64,000 nucleotides of DNA from Azolla caroliniana (lineage: Eukaryota > Polypodiophyta). The notes beneath the pieces were generated by a model, which was not told the DNA's origin, ran no database searches, and saw only the letters and a list, made by a program, of their open reading frames with translations. Position numbers and translations under genes: made by a program. Location: assembly GCA_043228905.1 (NCBI GenBank), contig JBHGNT010000008.1:11470001-11534000 (forward strand). The letters run 5' to 3'. Positions 31,872 through 43,489 of this stretch are shown piece by piece. The number at the start of each line of letters is the position of its first letter. The stretch's first letter is position 1.

Positions 31872-33347
31872 CTGCATACCACAAAAATGTTTCAATTACA
31901 AGAAGCAATATAGATATATGCAAATCGATTTTACTCAAAGGCGAGACCCTACTATGTCTAGATACCACTTTTTAAGTACTATTCGTGTCCTTCACATTTC
32001 TCAACACCTAATAATGTAGGGGAAAGAAGGAAAGTTATCACTATCAGCATATATATAATATATGTATATGTATGTATTAGAGAAGGGAATCCTGCCTCCC
32101 AGATACTCAAAACTAGATGCAATATCAGCTAGTAGTTCAATAAAAATTGAAGTAATGATAATACTTCACCCACCTGGCGAAACGCATCTAATTGTTGTTG
32201 CTGCAATATGTGGGTATGGTGACGGAGCTGCTGATGACTGCTAGTACTAGAGTTTAATTTACTAGGATGATCATTTACTTGATGACTAACATCATGATGA
32301 GGAGTGCCCTGATTTTGATCTAAATGCAGGCTCATGTTACTACTATAAAGCTGAGGAGTATGGTGCGCATTGTGATTATTAGTAGTTACATTACTACTAG
32401 GAGAGCTAGCATTATTAGTAGAATGTAAGAGTGTTGCCTGCATATTGTTTGGCAACATTGGCAATGGATTTTGGCTTTGTATGTTGTTGTTATTGCTATT
32501 GTTATTACTATTATTACTCCTGTTCATTAGATTCAGGGTGCCATTGAAGGACGCCACGGCATCCAGATTAATGCTTGTGGGGCTCGAAACTGTTGAGAGC
32601 TTCATCGACAAGAACTGGGTCATCATCGTCATGTCATGATGTCATCGTAGTTGTCATCCATCCACAGAATCATATAATAATTATTAAACGTAAGCCATGC
32701 TTATTTGATGTCTTATAATATTAAATAGATTGGACTCTGGAGAAATTATTCATACGAAGCACTCAAATGCAGCATAATGCTGAACATAGAAAGTACAATA
32801 CATACATACATACATACATACATACATACATACATACGTTATAAAAGAAAGAAAAGGAAGGTTGCATCGATCCCAGCACCTCACACAAAAGGAAAGTAAT
32901 CCAGCAATTTTGTTGATGGATCATGGATGTAATGTAAGTTTATATACAGTAGAGTAGTTAATGGGCAACAAAAGAAGATGGTGGCATCTGGAGATGTAGA
33001 CTACTAAAAGAAATCAATCTTGTGAGGTGGTAGTAGTAGTAGTACATATGTACATAGTTGCTCTGTAACTATTACAAAATCTCGCTCACTAGTGGTAAGT
33101 TAGTAACTACTAAAAGAAAGAAGTCACTAGTAGTAAGTTAGTAACTACTAAAAGAAAGAAGAGAGAGGAGGTTACAAAAGCCTTCCCTCTCTGTCATGTC
33201 ATGTACATAATGTCATATCATGGATGGATGGATCAAGAGCGTATATTTTCTATAACCTTAAAAAAGAAAACTTGGAGGTAAATGCCAATTAAAGCGTGCC
33301 CAACTCTCCTAGTTTTTACATTATTAGAATAATAATGCATCAACTGC

Positions 33348-33378
<31 letters not shown>

Positions 33379-35629
33379 GACATCAGTATAGTCGGTGACC
33401 CAAATCATTAAACTTCTGGATTTTAGACTCAGCAAAGCTGATTAATGACTTAATGATGAAAGCCAGAGCTGCAGCTTTCTTGCAATCTTAAAAGAACTCT
33501 AAACAATAATAATACCTCGACTTGTCTTTGTAAGGATTGCACATAGTTGATGATCTCATCCAGCATCACGGCTTTTCCTGTTACCTGCATCGTCATGGTT
33601 ATACCAAATTTAGTTAGACCCAACAACCTGAGGGCTCGGCTCGTTCAATCCTCAGAATGGGGATCCATGGGGCAGGCAGTGTTCATAAAATCACCTTGTT
33701 GCATCCGGGGACTAGATCTTGTAGGAACTTCATTCGTTCACTGATCTTCTCTCGACGGACCTGCCGTAAGAGTTATTGTAAGACATGATTTGTTTTAAAA
33801 CTCAGCCTCCTCCACCGAATGAATTATTACTATTACTATTTCAGTATTATTTGGGTTCTAATTATCCTGCTGGAAAGATAATTCCGAATTAGATCGAATT
33901 AGATCATGTAGAGACTGGTTAAACGTTATAATTAAGGAATACTAGATCTGTTTAATAGCTTCAGCTGAGCCTACCTACTAAGTAGAAAATGTTAGCGTCA
34001 AGAAACCAGAAATGCAAATGCCCTTCATATGGATTCAAAATTGATTCCACCAAAGCCACGTCTATCGGATATGCATATATATATATATATATATGCTAAG
34101 CTCAACACTATATGTACATATATATATTATAGACTCTCTCTCTCTCTCTCTCTCTCTTTCACTGTGTGTTGATGTCTTTATAAAAACGTCGTACGTACCC
34201 TTTCAGCAAGGCTATGGCTATCTGTTGCTTGGCCGCGTCGTGCTCGAACATGTATGTATTCTTGTTTGGGAGGGGGATCAGACAAGTGACTGGCTGGCTT
34301 GGGCTTCGGGTGCGGATCAGGGTCACCGCTGGCTACCAGCACCACCACGCTGCTGCCTTGATTTAATTCGGGTGCTTCCTCGGGATGGCTACTTATTTTC
34401 ACCTCGGAATTTGGCGCTGTACCAGAAGCAGAGTTAGCCGCTGTGCTATTTGTGGCGTAAGACCCTTCGCATTGATCCTCCTCTACCTCTAGTCCAATAC
34501 CAGCTACTAATCTTTCTTCCGCAGCTTCATCATCTTTTAATGAACGCTGGCATACTTTCTCTTCAATTAATGATATCTTCTCTGGAGGCATAATTAGAGC
34601 AGACGATCCATGAAGGCCCCTAGTATCCCCAGGACGTGGGCGTGGACTAGAACCGGTTAATTGCAGATCGTCAATGTTCATATCAGTTGCACAAGATTTA
34701 GAGGGTTTACTAATAATGTTATTATGGCTCATCAACTGTTTACTCAGTACTGGAACACCTGGTGATCCACTGGCGGAACTGTTAGATTTCCTCTTCTTGC
34801 AGGTAGAATTGAGTGTTAATGGAGGACCTGCACTAATGGATGATCTACCAGAGTTTGTTATGAATGTCGCCTCATGATTAGGATTCTCGTTAAAGATGGT
34901 ATGATCCAAATTGGAATGAGCATTCGCTGTATCGGGGGTAGGAGCAGTGCCTTGAGTATTTCGTTTACTGTCACAATTGAGAGGATTAAGAAGCATCGCA
35001 CTGAGTAGATCCGACTGATGAGAAATAGCAAGCTTGCCAGTGTTAGCCAAGAGAGGATTAAGAAGCTCGTTGTAATTAAGGCCACTATTTAATCCAAAAG
35101 CTATTTGTCCTCGGCGAGCATTACTGTTAAATGTGGGAGAGCTAGGGACTGATCTAGAGAGATATAAACGATGAGGGAAATTAGGGTTGGGGCTAAGGCT
35201 AGGGCTCGGGTTAGGGTTAGGGGTAGGGGTAGAGCTAGGATTAAACATAGGACTAGGACTAGGGGCTGGGCTAAGGTTAGGGCTAGTGTTAAAATTAGGG
35301 AAACCTAATCCACCATGGCCAAAGCTCGAGAATCGTGCTGCTCGGTCAGCGAAGCCGGGATCCGAAGGAAAAGTCACATTATGAAACAGAGTTGGAGCAG
35401 AGTTCACACTCAAGCTTCCATTAAAGCTGCCCAGGTTGTCTATATTGTTGTTACTCACGTGGATTAAAGGCTGATTATATTTTCTGAGATCATGAGGAGA
35501 AGAGCAAGCTGAAGAGGAGGCGGAGTTAGTGTTATTATGACTATTATTAATGATGTGGAAATGGAAAGCTTCTTCTTCCCAATCTGTGGGAGCTGCTGCA
35601 GCCGTAGTAGGAATAATAGTCCCATCCAT
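31572..35629 (-). CDS. bHLH transcription factor, bHLH62/bHLH78 (group XII) type, five coding exons
   Basis: Nuclear DNA-binding regulator; the family binds E-box/G-box DNA as dimers. Joined exons 35629-34199, 33760-33695, 33584-33516, 32614-32174 and 31871-31572 give about 768 residues, all splice phases 0 with GT-AG borders. The ATG is preceded by an in-frame TAA 30 bp upstream with no other ATG between. Motifs: FPSDPGFADRAARFSSFGHG (~87-106), a family hallmark; Asn/Pro/Ser repeats (~111-153); the bHLH domain (~466-520) starting RARRGQATDSHSLAER with the His-Glu-Arg contact residues, helix 1 FLQDLVPGC and helix 2 VMLDEIINYVQSLQRQVE; then FLSMKL; Asn- and Gln-rich runs; and the C-terminal LQSIVQM. 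It is longer than my memory of typical members (about 350-600), mostly through low-complexity tracts. No sign of pseudogenisation. Confidence 0.93.
32174..32614 (-). CDS. bHLH exon 4
   Basis: 147 codons, from FLSMKLSTVSSP to LDAFRQ. Acceptor ACCCAG, donor GTGGGT. It is rich in Asn, Ser, His and Gln. Confidence 0.9.
32798..32837. repeat. (CATA)n microsatellite in bHLH intron 3
   Basis: About ten CATA units. Confidence 0.95.
33086..33161. repeat. 38-bp tandem duplication in bHLH intron 3
   Basis: Two copies of TCACTAGT-GTAAGTTAG...AAAGAAAGAAG, differing at one base. Confidence 0.9.
33346..33378. repeat. (CAGA)n microsatellite in bHLH intron 3
   Basis: About eight CAGA units. Confidence 0.95.
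33516..33584 (-). CDS. bHLH exon 3
   Basis: 23 codons, from VTGKAVMLDE to QRQVE. Acceptor TGCAG, donor GTATTA. It holds the loop end and helix 2. Confidence 0.93.
33695..33760 (-). CDS. bHLH exon 2
   Basis: 22 codons, VRREKISERMKFLQDLVPGC plus two residues. Acceptor GGCAG, donor GTGATT. It holds the basic-region end and helix 1. Confidence 0.93.
34075..34157. repeat. (TA)n and (CT)n microsatellites in bHLH intron 1
   Basis: TA run at 34075-34094 and CT run at 34133-34157, close to the exon 1 donor. Confidence 0.93.
34199..35629 (-). CDS. bHLH exon 1
   Basis: 477 codons, ending in the basic region at GCTGAAAGG; the donor GTACGTAC follows. Confidence 0.92.
35195..35295. repeat. Telomere-like GGGTTA/GGGCTA repeats inside bHLH exon 1
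   Basis: Runs of GGGTTAGGGTTAGGGGTAGG type on the plus strand; on the coding strand they encode the Asn-Pro-Ser repeats at residues ~111-153. Confidence 0.85.
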
Positions 35630-35676
35630 GAGTGTGTTGATATGAGAGCCACGGGGTTACAGACTGACTACTCTCT

Positions 35677-35710
<34 letters not shown>
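35677..35710. repeat. (GA)n tract in the bHLH 5' leader
   Basis: About 48 bp upstream of the ATG; on the gene strand it is a CT-rich run, common in plant 5' UTRs. Confidence 0.9.
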
Positions 35711-35959
35711 GGGAGGGAGTTGGAGGGGGCTGAGGGGAAGGTGAAGGGGAAGACTCAAGAGGAAGAAGAAACAATCAGATCAGGGGTTCAACCCTAAAGT
35801 TAGCAAGCAAGCGACTACATACATTACATACCATACATACATACTATGTATACATACCATACATACATACTCTGACAGAACAAAAGGAACCTCTCTCTCT
35901 CTAAAAGAAAGGCATAATATTTTTTATTTGGTTGTCTATCGAAACTTGGAAGGCAGCAG

Positions 35960-36395
35960 GAACACCCGGTTCGGTTCGAGAGTGTCAAAACTGAACCGTT
36001 TAAAAGTTTGAAACTTCAACCGAATTGAATTGAATCGAACCTAACCAAACCATGAAATTGTTAAACTGAACTGTTTATATTTTCAAACCGTTAAACTATT
36101 AAACCATTAAATTCGTGATTTCGTGGTTCAGTTTCGGTCAAATTCAAATTTTAAAGATTTTCTTAAGATGCAAGAATAAGGCTTGAAAATGAAAATATTA
36201 TTTTAAAAATAATTTTTTAAATTTTTTTTTAATTTTTAAAATAAAATTAAAAAAAACCGTTTAAACTACGGTTTCTAAATGTTGAAACCGAACCAAACCA
36301 TTTTTTTAAACCTAAACTTGAATCAAACCGTTTAAACCATTAAGCCGCGGTTTTGCGGTTTGGTTGGGTTCAAACTGAACCATTGCCAACTATTA
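35960..36395. repeat. AT-rich repeat with recurring AACCG/GGTTT words
   Basis: GAACCGTTTAAA, AAACCGTTAAAC, AACCGTTTAAACTACGG and GCGGTTTGGTT recur in both orientations through an AT-rich stretch. It looks like an interspersed repeat, but terminal repeats or target duplications could not be defined. Confidence 0.5.
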
Positions 36396-37692
36396 GCAAC
36401 ACCCACGCACTTATACATACATATGTATGTATGTATATATGTATGTACATGCATGCATTTCATTAACTCGTTGGTTTAACCAAGAAGGAGGAGGAAAGAG
36501 ATGGATGCTTTGCCATTCTCTTTCCTTCTTTTTGCTACTTCTGGGGCAATCCATATCTTGATTTCCAAGCCCTCCTATACATATTATATATACTCTCTAT
36601 GTCTCCGTCTACTTTTGGTTAGAGTCCCACCTAAATCTTTGACCCTCCACCTTGAGCCCTTGGCCTACCAATGTTCCCACTCTTGACAATACAAGAGGTT
36701 GTGGCACATGAAGCAAGATTTCACCATAGGACAACTCTATGGCTCTCTCATCTACACAAATAAATCGGTGGGTGCCTCATAAGTGACACTTGGTCGACCA
36801 CTTTGAGGTAATGGACAACAAGAAGAATTGGCTTTAAGCACGACTAGTCTTGACATGGTTAGCATAAACTGCAACTTTATGCCATTTCAATGGCCCTCTC
36901 TTGTCCGCATGGAAACATTTTGTTCCCCTTCAGTTTGCCCTTGGATACTGCCCTCCATTCACTCAATCCAGCCAAGCCTTCCTTAATCCATCCTTTGTGA
37001 ACCTAGAGAAAATTACGATTAATTGATATATACTACTAACATTCCCAGTCAAACCTAAGTTTTAGAGCCATACATTCCACATGGACCACTAATGTGCTTC
37101 GAAGGACCAAATCCTACCCTGATGTTGCTCATCCCTCAGTGTACTAGTTTTTGCTCTCCTGATATTAAATATTGTTTGCCTACTATAGGGGGGTTTATCC
37201 CCACATTGCAAACCCTTCAATATATTGAACTCCAACAATCCTTACATTGCCAAGATATTACTTCTTACATTGTCTTGCTATACATACTTCCTTTGAAAAT
37301 GAGCTCCATTCATGTTTCCTTCTGGAGCATGCAAAGATTGTTGAAAATTCCATGAAATGCTAAGTTCAAAATGTTCTTTTGCTTGCCTAAGTTGGTCATA
37401 CATAAGTATGAGCTGGTTATTAATTTTATGTCAACGGATTCTTAAATGTTATTACTTTCCGCTACATTACAATTTTGCAATTTAGTTACTAGAATAGGTG
37501 CTTTATTTGTTTGTAATGTCATTTTCCCTAACCCTCACATTTGATGATAATACCTTTTTAGACATTTTGGTTTTCTTATTGATTGTTATCGCTGCCCCAT
37601 TTGTAGTACACATGAATATGTTATGGACTTGGTTTAATTGAAGATAATTCGTCCTTAAATTGACCTTACATATGAATAATATCTATGCATAA

Positions 37693-37858
37693 ATCGATCA
37701 AACTAAAGGTGTGTGCAAACTCTACGCTTCTCAATCACACTATAATAACATCAATATGATTATGTGATCACATGCATCAATCAAATCGAAGGTGTATGCA
37801 AGCTCTAGGCTTCTCAATCACGTTATAATAATATCAACATGCTAATGTGATCAAGAGT
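37693..37858. repeat. Imperfect 83-bp tandem duplication
   Basis: Two copies opening ATC-ATCAAA and containing CTTCTCAATCAC, TATAATAA-ATCAA and ATGTGATCA, differing at about 15 percent of positions by eye. Confidence 0.8.
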
Positions 37859-38989
37859 GGGTATTGGGAAAAAAAGATGTGATCAAGAATAGAAATATAG
37901 CTTATTCAAACCATTCAATCACTATCAACCACATGTATTCATGTCATCACAAAATATGCCATCAAGAAGCTTGAAAAAGTTTAGTTATATCATTCCATGC
38001 GTAATACATATCATGTTGAATCTGGACATAATTTTTTATTCGACTACACATCAATAGCTTTTATGTCATATTGAATTGTTATTTATAAAAAAATGTAGAC
38101 ATGCGTAAACTTTTCTCACACCTACTCTCTTGTTGAAACAAACAAAGGGCACGTGGCCTTTTATGTGTATATTCAAACATCAAGTACAAGAGGAACTAAA
38201 CATCCTCATAAATCATGACTCCAATATTTCTCCATTAGTTACCCTTGGGCATGATGTTAAGACCCTAAATATAACTACAATAGTATACATCCCATCTAAA
38301 GAACTTTCCAAAATGATTTGGAGGGAGTTTTGTAAAACTTAACATTTCAAAAATATGTGTCCCACTTACACCTCTAAACTCATAAGGATTTTTCTAAAAC
38401 AGAAAGGATCCTTAAAGTAGGTTTCCTTAAACATCTATAAGAGGTGGTAGTGTGCCTTATCTACATAGAGCAAACTCTTTAAGTTCACGACCACTACATA
38501 AGGTATATTTAATTTTTATCTAAATTTTTCACGAAATTTCTCCTATAGTACATTTTCAAGGTCATATTTTGCTTGGAAGGTTTGGATTTAGAATAAGACC
38601 TTGTAAGATGCTTTTCCATTGAAGGTAGCATTCAAGTAGATTTTATCAAAACCTTCCTATATGACATGTTCAAAAGATCTTAATTAGTTGATTGAACAAC
38701 ATAGAGGGATTGTTTGATTTAATGTAGAGTTAGCCATTTGAGAGTATTCTAATTTCATAAAAGGCCCAATATTGAGTCCAAATTGTGCCAATTGAAGATT
38801 TTGTAATTCCAATAATAAGGTAGATTTCGTAACCAACAATTTAAAGGACAGAGAATTTTAAGCAAGGTGGAATAGCCTCATAATGGTAGGTATCAACACA
38901 AATTTGCAGTGATTATACAATATTTACCCTCGAAATGATATAGACTATCTGTATGGGGCTATATGAGGCTTACATAAAAGCTAAAAACC

Positions 38990-40626
38990 ATAGCGTTTGA
39001 ATGCACAATTCACCTTCAGTTCTAAACGCCTTATTAAAGAGTTTTAGTTACAAGGTAATGTATTGTGATGATTTTGTCTCTATTGAAAAGAAATCTTTGG
39101 GTTTGTTCGCATCTAAATCGCCTCTATCTACTATTATCTTCCCAACACACCCATATCTACATATGACATCTTCGAGAAGGAATCAACATACTGCCAACAT
39201 CATTTTATTTCTCAGTGCTCGACCCTCTACTTGGTTTGTGAGATCCTCTCTTGCTAGCATAAGATACCTCATTTGCCATAGTCCTAATGGCATCACTACA
39301 ATGTCTACCATCCATTTGTAGTGTATCGGTAACGGATAGGTGGGGTGAAGCTCATCCCTGTGGCGAATATTTGAGTAAATATGTCATTCTTTGCATGTCT
39401 CAACATAATTTGTCACATCCTTGTAGAACCCTAGCCACCAATATCTTTCTTTTAACTTTGCAGAAGTCTCCGATTTTCCTTGATGCCTTGCCCAAGCACT
39501 ATTGTGAAACTTAACTATAAGTGTGTGTTGCTCTTCTTTCTTGCATACAACACGCAATGGAGCTCCTTTCCGTTTCTTTGGATGCTTCCAAAGATATCCA
39601 TCTTTAAGGAAGTATTTATATGCTTTCTTCTGGGTTTGACGGAAATCCTCACCCATCCGCGATTCATCCTTCTTTAGGGAACTTAGGTATTTGCCGATTT
39701 CTATGAACTCCCTTTTATAATCTCCCTCTTTGAAAATTGTCAACATTTGAGCACAAGAAAATGTGAAGAAGTCTAAGACAATATTTTCTTCATTAGATCT
39801 GGAGTCTTCCACATTGTTGTATCTTGCTCGTGACAACATATTTGCCACCACATTATGCTTTCCTACTACATGCCATGTTTCTAGATTAAGTGACTTGATA
39901 TGTGCAATCCATCGCAACATAGCAATGTCAGGAGTGGCGCAACTAGAAATCATCGCAACATAGCAATGTCAGGAGTGGCACAACTAGAAATCATACCAAG
40001 TATGGTAGGCAATTTGCGTTGATTATGACCTCCGTTCCAATAAGATAATCATGGTCAGCTTTCGCAATAGATATGATCCCCCATAGCTCCCTCTTTACTT
40101 TAGTGTACTTCCTTTGTTTGTCACTCAACACATTCACACCGAATCAAATCGCATATCAATTCTTTTCTTTGTCTTCTTGATTGATAACTCATCTGATCCC
40201 AGTTAGGCTCATATCCATAGTCACATATATCAGCTTACCTTCGACATAATCAACCTTTCGTAGTGCCGAAACTTCAAGTAGTAGTTTCTTCAATCTTCGT
40301 ATCGCATTTGTGTGCTCCTTTTGCCCTTCGAAGAATCTTCCTTTTCTTTAGTAATCCATATAATGGATCTCTGACATGAGCGCCGTGGGGAATCCCTACA
40401 TGATAAAAGGCAATTCTCCCAAGAATCTTCGCACCTCTGTCTGGGACATATATTCTTCCTTCATCTCTTGGATAACATCCACTTTGGTTGGAGACGATTT
40501 TTGGCCATATGCTCCACACAAGTGTCCTACTACCAATACTTTTGGTTGCCTGAATGCAGACTTCTCTCCCAAATTTGTGAGGTTCGCGTCTTCTAGTTTC
40601 TGCAATACCTTCTCACAATCTTTAAT
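38990..40626 (-). pseudogene. H2 late RT, RNase H and integrase fragment
   Basis: Minus strand: SAFRQPKVLVVGHLCGAYGQ, SQTEVRRFLGELPF and KQRKYTKVKRELWGIIS. RNase H follows with DIAMLRWIAHIKSLN and NVVANMLSRARY, then an integrase zinc-binding region RYWWLGFYKDV-NYVETCKE. A degraded core continues below 39384 with MPLGLWQMRYLMLAREDLT and CRYGCVGKIIVDRGDLD. Stops and frameshifts are frequent. Homology fades near 39000. Confidence 0.8.
39910..39991. repeat. 41-bp tandem duplication within H2
   Basis: Two adjacent copies of a 41-bp unit containing CATCGCAACATAGCAATGTC, differing by GCGCAAC versus GCACAAC. It disrupts the RNase H frame. Confidence 0.9.
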
Positions 40627-40631
40627 GTGGT

Positions 40632-41061
40632 TGTTAAGAATAGCGTGCGAAAGCTTGTAGACAAACCGGCTCAGCCGGATTACAACAATAAAACAGAGAA
40701 TGAAGGTTTAATGGAAGCTTAAGAACACGGGAGAGATAGAGAGAGCAGAAAGCATCAATTACATTCAAAATAATAACACTCTGTATTTACAAATGTCCTA
40801 CAGAACACTTTTTATACAAGTCCTTAAAAGGACTGACAGGAGTACTTAAATGCTCATATGAGCGATTAACACTAACCCCCAAAAAATAAGCTTACGTACT
40901 AGGCTAGATTCGTAGGCCTTTAACGGCCTACCGGTTACAATCCGATCTGGCTCTTGGTTCCGGATACTGATCCAGACACTCATCCAGTTCTTCCTTCTGG
41001 ACACCGATCCAGCTCTAGCTTATTTAGCCGATTCAGATCCAGTTGAGCTTGTCTGCGCAAC
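40632..41061 (-). mobile_element. N4 3' LTR
   Basis: 430 bp, TGTTAAGAATAGCGTGC to GCGCAACA. Confidence 0.9.
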
Positions 41062-41640
41062 ACTCCCCCTCAAGCTCAACTTGAGGTCGGATCATAGTGT
41101 CTGTGTCTGTGGTAGCCGGTCCTCTCCCTCGGCTCTCCCTAGCGTCCTCCCGCCTGGCTCGCGCTCTCCATCCGGTCCGGTTCCTCTTCCCGCGACGCGT
41201 CCGGTTCCGCGCATCTTGACCTTGTCGATCGGCTTGTCTACTCAAAAGGCCCATCTCAGCTCCTTTGCTGGTATGACTCTGACGCGTCTCAACCCGTCGG
41301 TTCCTCTGTGTCGGTGTCGACTTCCGGTGCCTCCTTGTCCGTTTGGCCTTCAATTGATCCGGCTCCTCCGAATCAAGCCCCGATTCTGAATCAGGTGCCT
41401 CCGATTCATTCCAGCTCTTGTCCGAATTGGCTGTCTCCAATTCTTCCTCAATCTTCACACCCTTTACCACATCGAACCACATTCGGGTCTTGGCCGCTTC
41501 CTTTTTCTTATTCTTGTCTCCCCCCATCTCTCCGACTCTTTGTCTAGTACCATCACCTGTTTTCTCAATTTTTGTTCCGGTTCTCCCCATATCAATCTTG
41601 GTTCTCCCCCTCAAGTGCAGCATGTTGAGATGTTGAAGAC
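41062..41640 (-). pseudogene. N4 charged C-terminal extension of Pol, with polypurine tract
   Basis: After RNase H (DIFTKPLDLDKLQHF) the frame stays open for about 190 residues to the polypurine tract (41062-41079) and on into the LTR. ELETANSDKS, SRQADRQG and PQVELEGEC match the N1 extension, while the rest has diverged but kept its acidic-then-Arg-rich make-up. Function unknown. Confidence 0.6.
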
Positions 41641-43000
41641 CAAGCATCTCTGAAAAATGTTGCAACTTGTCTAGGTCGAGAGGTTTGGTGAAGATGTCGA
41701 AAACCTATTGATCCGTCTGGACATACTTGAGTTCTACTTCACCACTGAGGACCCGCTCACGCACAAAGTGATAATGCACTTCTATGTACTATTTCGTTTG
41801 ACCATGGAACACATGGTTCTTGGCTACCTGCATGCTACTCATGTTGTCGTAGTAGATCGGGACAAGAGTCGGTACTTCCATCCAGAGTTCTTGCAGTAGC
41901 TACCGAAGCCTAAGGGCTTCACAGGTGGCAATGGTAGTGTCCCGATACTCAGCCTCAATGCGCGAAAGAGCCACTGTTGGCTGCTTCTTGCTACTCCACG
42001 CAACAGTCATGCTACCTAGGGAGAACATGTAACCGGAAGTGGACTGACGATCTGATGCATCATCGGCCCAATCGGCATCCGTATATTTGACTAGCTTCTC
42101 GGTTAGACCGTGTTGGTATAATAGTCCATGATTCTTAGTGCCGGTAACATATCTCAGTATCCGGTGCACGCATTGTAGGTACTCCATGGTTGGCTTCTGC
42201 ATGAATTGACTGGTCGCTCCGACCGGATAGCTAATGTTGGGTCGAGTGATCGTTGAATAAATAAGTCTTCTGACAATATGTCGAAACAATTTCTCATCGC
42301 AGGCCGTTTCGGAGTCGGGACGAAGCTTTAGGTTCCGGTCCAGGGGAGTGCAGACTAGTCAACAATCTATCATGCCGAACTTGTATAGCATATTCAGCAC
42401 ATAATGTCGCTGAGATAACAATATGACATCGGGGGTATGGATCACTTTGATCCGAGGAAGTAATGAAGGTCCCCCAGGTCCATTTCAAATGCATCCGATA
42501 GTTGGGACTTCACTCGGCCGATTTCAGTGAGGCTGGGTCCGGTGATGACTAGATCATCCACGTAGAACAAGATACATACCAGACCTTCTGGACCTTTCCG
42601 GATGAACAATGAAGAGTCCAACTTCGAGGTAGCAAACCCCATCTTACGCAACTGATGAGTGATCTTCGAATTCCAAGCTCGAAGGGCTTGCTTCAAGCCG
42701 TAAAGCGACTTCTTGAGTCAGCAAACTGCCGACTTGTTCATCTTTGACTGAAAAGGGGGGGATTGGATCATGTAGAGCTATTCTTCAAGATCACCTTGAA
42801 GAAATGCATTCTTTACATCCATTTGGTGAAGATGCCACCCTCTTGCGGCAACAACCGCTAGCACCACACAAACCGTCGTCATCTTTGCTACCGGAACGAA
42901 GGTCTCGTCATAGTCAATTCTGTGGGTCTGCGCGTATCCTTTGGCCACTAACCGGGCCTTGCACCAGTTGACTGAACTGTCAACATTATACTATACCTTG
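41641..43000 (-). pseudogene. N4 reverse transcriptase and RNase H (stops)
   Basis: Minus strand: RT with [38 protein letters not shown], the catalytic LFYVDDLVITG near 42560-42590 and GDLHYFLG followed by a stop. Then HYVLNMLYKFGM with a stop, and RRLIYSTITRPNISYPVG. RNase H has YTDADWADDASDRQSTSGYM, ALSRIEAEYRDT and YYDNMSSMQVAKN. At least five in-frame stops. Confidence 0.9.
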
Positions 43001-43489
43001 TACACCCACTTGCAACCAATCGGTTTGCAATGTCGGGGAGGGTCAACTAGGTCCCATGTGTCCTTGGCATCAAGTGCTCGCATCTCTTCCTCCATTGTGG
43101 CATGCCAATGCGCGTCGTTTGCCATTGGCGTAGGTCTACGGCTCACGCACCTCCGTGATTTCGTCATGTATGCATAGTGATGCACCATGTACTCATTATA
43201 TCCATACCTCTTTATAGGGTTCTTCTGGCGGGTGGATCAACGTAACTTCTCGTTAGTCCATTTCAAGGCCCTCGTGGCCGGCTCAAATTTCATTCCTGAA
43301 GGTCCAGTCCGTCTTCGTTCTTTCCGAAGTCAGATTCACTTCGATGCGACTCGTCTGTGTCGGTGTTGTATTCCAACATCTTCTTCTTCGCTTTTTCTTT
43401 GCACGTGAACCATCTCCTCGGTTCCTTACGCGGGGAAAGCATAACCGAGTCTCTACTACTCGCCGGCTCTTCATCTGACTGGTCATGCC
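43001..43489 (-). pseudogene. N4 RT start and acidic linker, 3' of N5
   Basis: MVHHYAYMTKSRRCVS, ANDAHWHATMEEEMRALDAK and PIGCKWVYKV. Upstream is a charged linker with PRKEPRRWFTCKEKAKKKML. The frame then runs into solo LTR N5 at 43490; N1 has the uninterrupted equivalent at 10640-10700. Confidence 0.85.

Larger units (their letters stand above)
35711..38989. other. bHLH upstream flank and intergenic region, no gene seen
   Basis: CATAC microsatellites lie near 35817-35870 and 36415-36445. No TATA box could be assigned to the bHLH gene with confidence. Small open frames (36501, 37092, 38130) lack recognisable domains. The last few hundred bases may be decayed gypsy H2 sequence. Confidence 0.5.

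Noticed and set aside
32129-32173. Exon 4 reading on to a stop at 32129
   Set aside because: A good GT donor at 32173 and the family's conserved C-terminal LQSIVQM in exon 5 favour splicing.
35195-35295. Interstitial telomere or chromosome end
   Set aside because: The repeats are imperfect, about 100 bp long and lie inside an exon in frame.
35464-35652. Alternative bHLH start at 35652
   Set aside because: It is in another frame; the conserved motif FPSDPGFADRAARF is in the frame starting at 35629.
38130-38342. 70-residue open frame
   Set aside because: No domain, no conservation evidence, AT-rich intergenic setting.
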